From: Tsukamurella pseudospumae
GTDB taxonomy: Bacteria > Actinomycetota > Actinomycetes > Mycobacteriales > Mycobacteriaceae
Length of the DNA stretch: 64,000 nt
Assembly (NCBI RefSeq): GCF_001575205.1
Contig: NZ_LSRE01000006.1
Span: forward strand, 1 to 64,000
Direction of reading: 5' to 3'
Part shown: positions 62,852-64,000 of the stretch, one piece after another
Layout: each line of letters opens with the position of its first letter
Position numbering within the stretch: the stretch's first letter is position 1
Notes under the pieces: model-generated
What the model was told of the DNA's origin: nothing
Database searches by the model: none
Seen by the model: only the letters and a program-made list of their open reading frames with translations
Position numbers and translations under genes: made by a program

Positions 62852-64000
62852 TCAGGCGGCGACGGGGATCGGCGCCGAGTCGGTGGAGCGGTCGAACTCG
62901 CCTCCGCGGACACGGGCGGCGATGAGGTAGGCGACGAGACCGGCGAGGGTGATGCCGGCGCCCACCCAGAGCGGGGAGACGTAGCCGAGCCCGGCGGCGA
63001 GGGTGAGCCCGCCGGCCCAGGCGCCGAACGCGTTGCCCAGGTTGAAGGCGGCGATGTTCGCGCCGGACGCGAGAGTGGGGGCGTCGTCGGCGTAGTTCAT
63101 GATGCGCATCTGCAGTCCGGGCACGGTGGCGAAGCCGAAGGCGCCCATGAGGATCAGCGCGACGACGGTGGCGATCTGCGAGGTGGCGGTCAGTGCGAAC
63201 ACGCCGAGGACCACCGTCAGCGCGGCGAGCAGCACGATGAGCGTGAGCGGCAGGTTCCGGTCCGCCGCCCGCCCGCCGAGCAGATTGCCGACGAACAGGC
63301 CCGCGCCGAACAGTACGAGCAGCCACGGCACGGACGAGGACGCGAAGCCGCCGACCTCCGTGAGGGTGAATGCGATGTAGGTGAAGGCGCCGAACATGCC
63401 GCCGTAGCCGAGCACGGTGACCAGCATCGACAGCCACACCTGGCGGCTGCGGAAGATGCGGAACTCGGCGAAGGGGTTGCTGCCGGCGGGGGCGGCGGGG
63501 GTGTTCTGGACGAGTGCGGCGATACCGATCAGGGCGAGGACGCCGATGATCGTGATTGCCCAGAAGGTGGACCGCCAGCCCGCGGCCTGTCCGAGGAACG
63601 TGCCGAGCGGCACGCCGAGCACGTTCGAGACGGTCAGTCCGGCGAACATGATGGAGATCGCTGCGGCGCGGCGGTTCTCGGCGACGAGGTCCGCTGCCAC
63701 GACGGCGCCGATGCCGAAGAACGCGCCGTGGCACAGGGCGGCGACGATCCGGCCGGCCAGCATGAATTCGTAGGTACCGGCGAGTGCCGACATCAGGTTG
63801 CCCACGATGAACAGGACGAGGAGTCCGAGGAGGGCGTGCTTGCGATTGACCCGGCCGAGCGCCGCGGTGAGGATGATGCCGCCGATGGCCACGGACAGCG
63901 CGTAGCCGGAGATCAGGTAGCCGGCCACGGTCTCGCTGACGGCGAAGTCGCGCGCGACCTCGGGGAGCAGTCCCATGATGACGAACTCGGTCAGTCCGAT
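62852..64000 (-). CDS. MFS transporter, DHA1-type (N terminus beyond window)
   Basis: At least 382 residues of a 12-helix drug:H+-antiporter-type transporter are present; the frame stays open through base 64000 (IGLTEFVIMGLLPEVARDF), so the true start is outside. Motif A-like GRVNRKHALL, GAFFGIGAVVAADLV and the motif C-like VLGVPLGTFLGQAAGWRSTFW fit AraJ/Cmx-like exporters. The Cys-poor protein likely exports drugs or sugars; substrate unknown. The in-frame ATG at 63976 is internal to the first helix. Confidence 0.88.
   Translation of the reverse strand: MGLTEFVIMGLLPEVARDFAVSETVAGYLISGYALSVAIGGIILTAALGRVNRKHALLGLLVLFIVGNLMSALAGTYEFMLAGRIVAALCHGAFFGIGAVVAADLVAENRRAAAISIMFAGLTVSNVLGVPLGTFLGQAAGWRSTFWAITIIGVLALIGIAALVQNTPAAPAGSNPFAEFRIFRSRQVWLSMLVTVLGYGGMFGAFTYIAFTLTEVGGFASSSVPWLLVLFGAGLFVGNLLGGRAADRNLPLTLIVLLAALTVVLGVFALTATSQIATVVALILMGAFGFATVPGLQMRIMNYADDAPTLASGANIAAFNLGNAFGAWAGGLTLAAGLGYVSPLWVGAGITLAGLVAYLIAARVRGGEFDRSTDSAPIPVAA

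Overview
The window is GC-rich (about 69-70%) and almost fully coding. It comes from an actinobacterium of the order Mycobacteriales; a Tsukamurella-like genome is my best guess, but that is inference. Three kinds of evidence support this. Gene order follows mycobacterial neighbourhoods: hupB / mutT1-ppk-cofC / gpsA-ddl-thiL-ung-rpmB-DAK-recG, then fadE13-accD2-accA2-fadE12-echA7, then proA / MoxR-VWA / nadD-rsfS-gpgP-octT-degV-comEA-comEC-holA-rpsT / ATP-grasp cassette / lepA. The content includes F420, mycothiol-type and methylglucose-lipopolysaccharide genes. Many starts look leaderless, with a TANNNT box 6-8 nt before ATG or GTG. No rRNA, tRNA, CRISPR array, prophage or insertion sequence was seen, and no stretch over 300 bases lacks a gene.

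1-18 kb: the 3' end of a HupB-type nucleoid protein with a 57-bp tandem repeat, a hemerythrin-like protein, a very large SARP/AfsR-type ATPase regulator and an LpqN-like lipoprotein. These are followed by the coupled operon cofC-ppk-mutT1, then gpsA, ddl, a DUF3515 protein, thiL-ung, rpmB, a DAK2-domain kinase and recG.

18-28 kb: an eight-gene minus-strand run. It holds a TIGR03084 protein, an AtuA-family protein, an acyl-CoA dehydrogenase, both subunits of a biotin-dependent acyl-CoA carboxylase, a second acyl-CoA dehydrogenase, an enoyl-CoA hydratase homologue and a TetR regulator. This looks like a branched acyl-CoA (terpene- or leucine-like) catabolic operon of unknown substrate. A 22-bp palindrome lies just upstream.

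28-41 kb: a secreted HNH nuclease, proA, two SRPBCC paralogues, a MoxR ATPase with a likely CTG start, a VWA protein, nadD-rsfS-gpgP-octT-degV, then comEA-comEC-holA preceded by two perfect DnaA-box sequences, and rpsT.

41-54 kb: a three-gene ATP-grasp / alpha-E / transglutaminase cassette, a UvrA2-type protein lacking the UvrB-binding domain, an F420/PPOX enzyme with a trans-acting enoyl-reductase-like protein, and an aldehyde dehydrogenase divergent from a DJ-1/PfpI protein across a promoter-operator region. Then RidA, a solitary PemK/MazF-like protein, and a mycothiol-dependent enzyme coupled to an ECF sigma factor with a SnoaL tail.

54-64 kb: an osmoprotectant operon (choline transporter, betaine-aldehyde dehydrogenase, choline oxidase), then lepA, a CDF metal transporter, an aldo/keto reductase and an MFS transporter cut by the window end. 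Across the whole window the 9-mer GACGGTGCC (or its complement) recurs far more often than base composition predicts, in both orientations and several reading frames.
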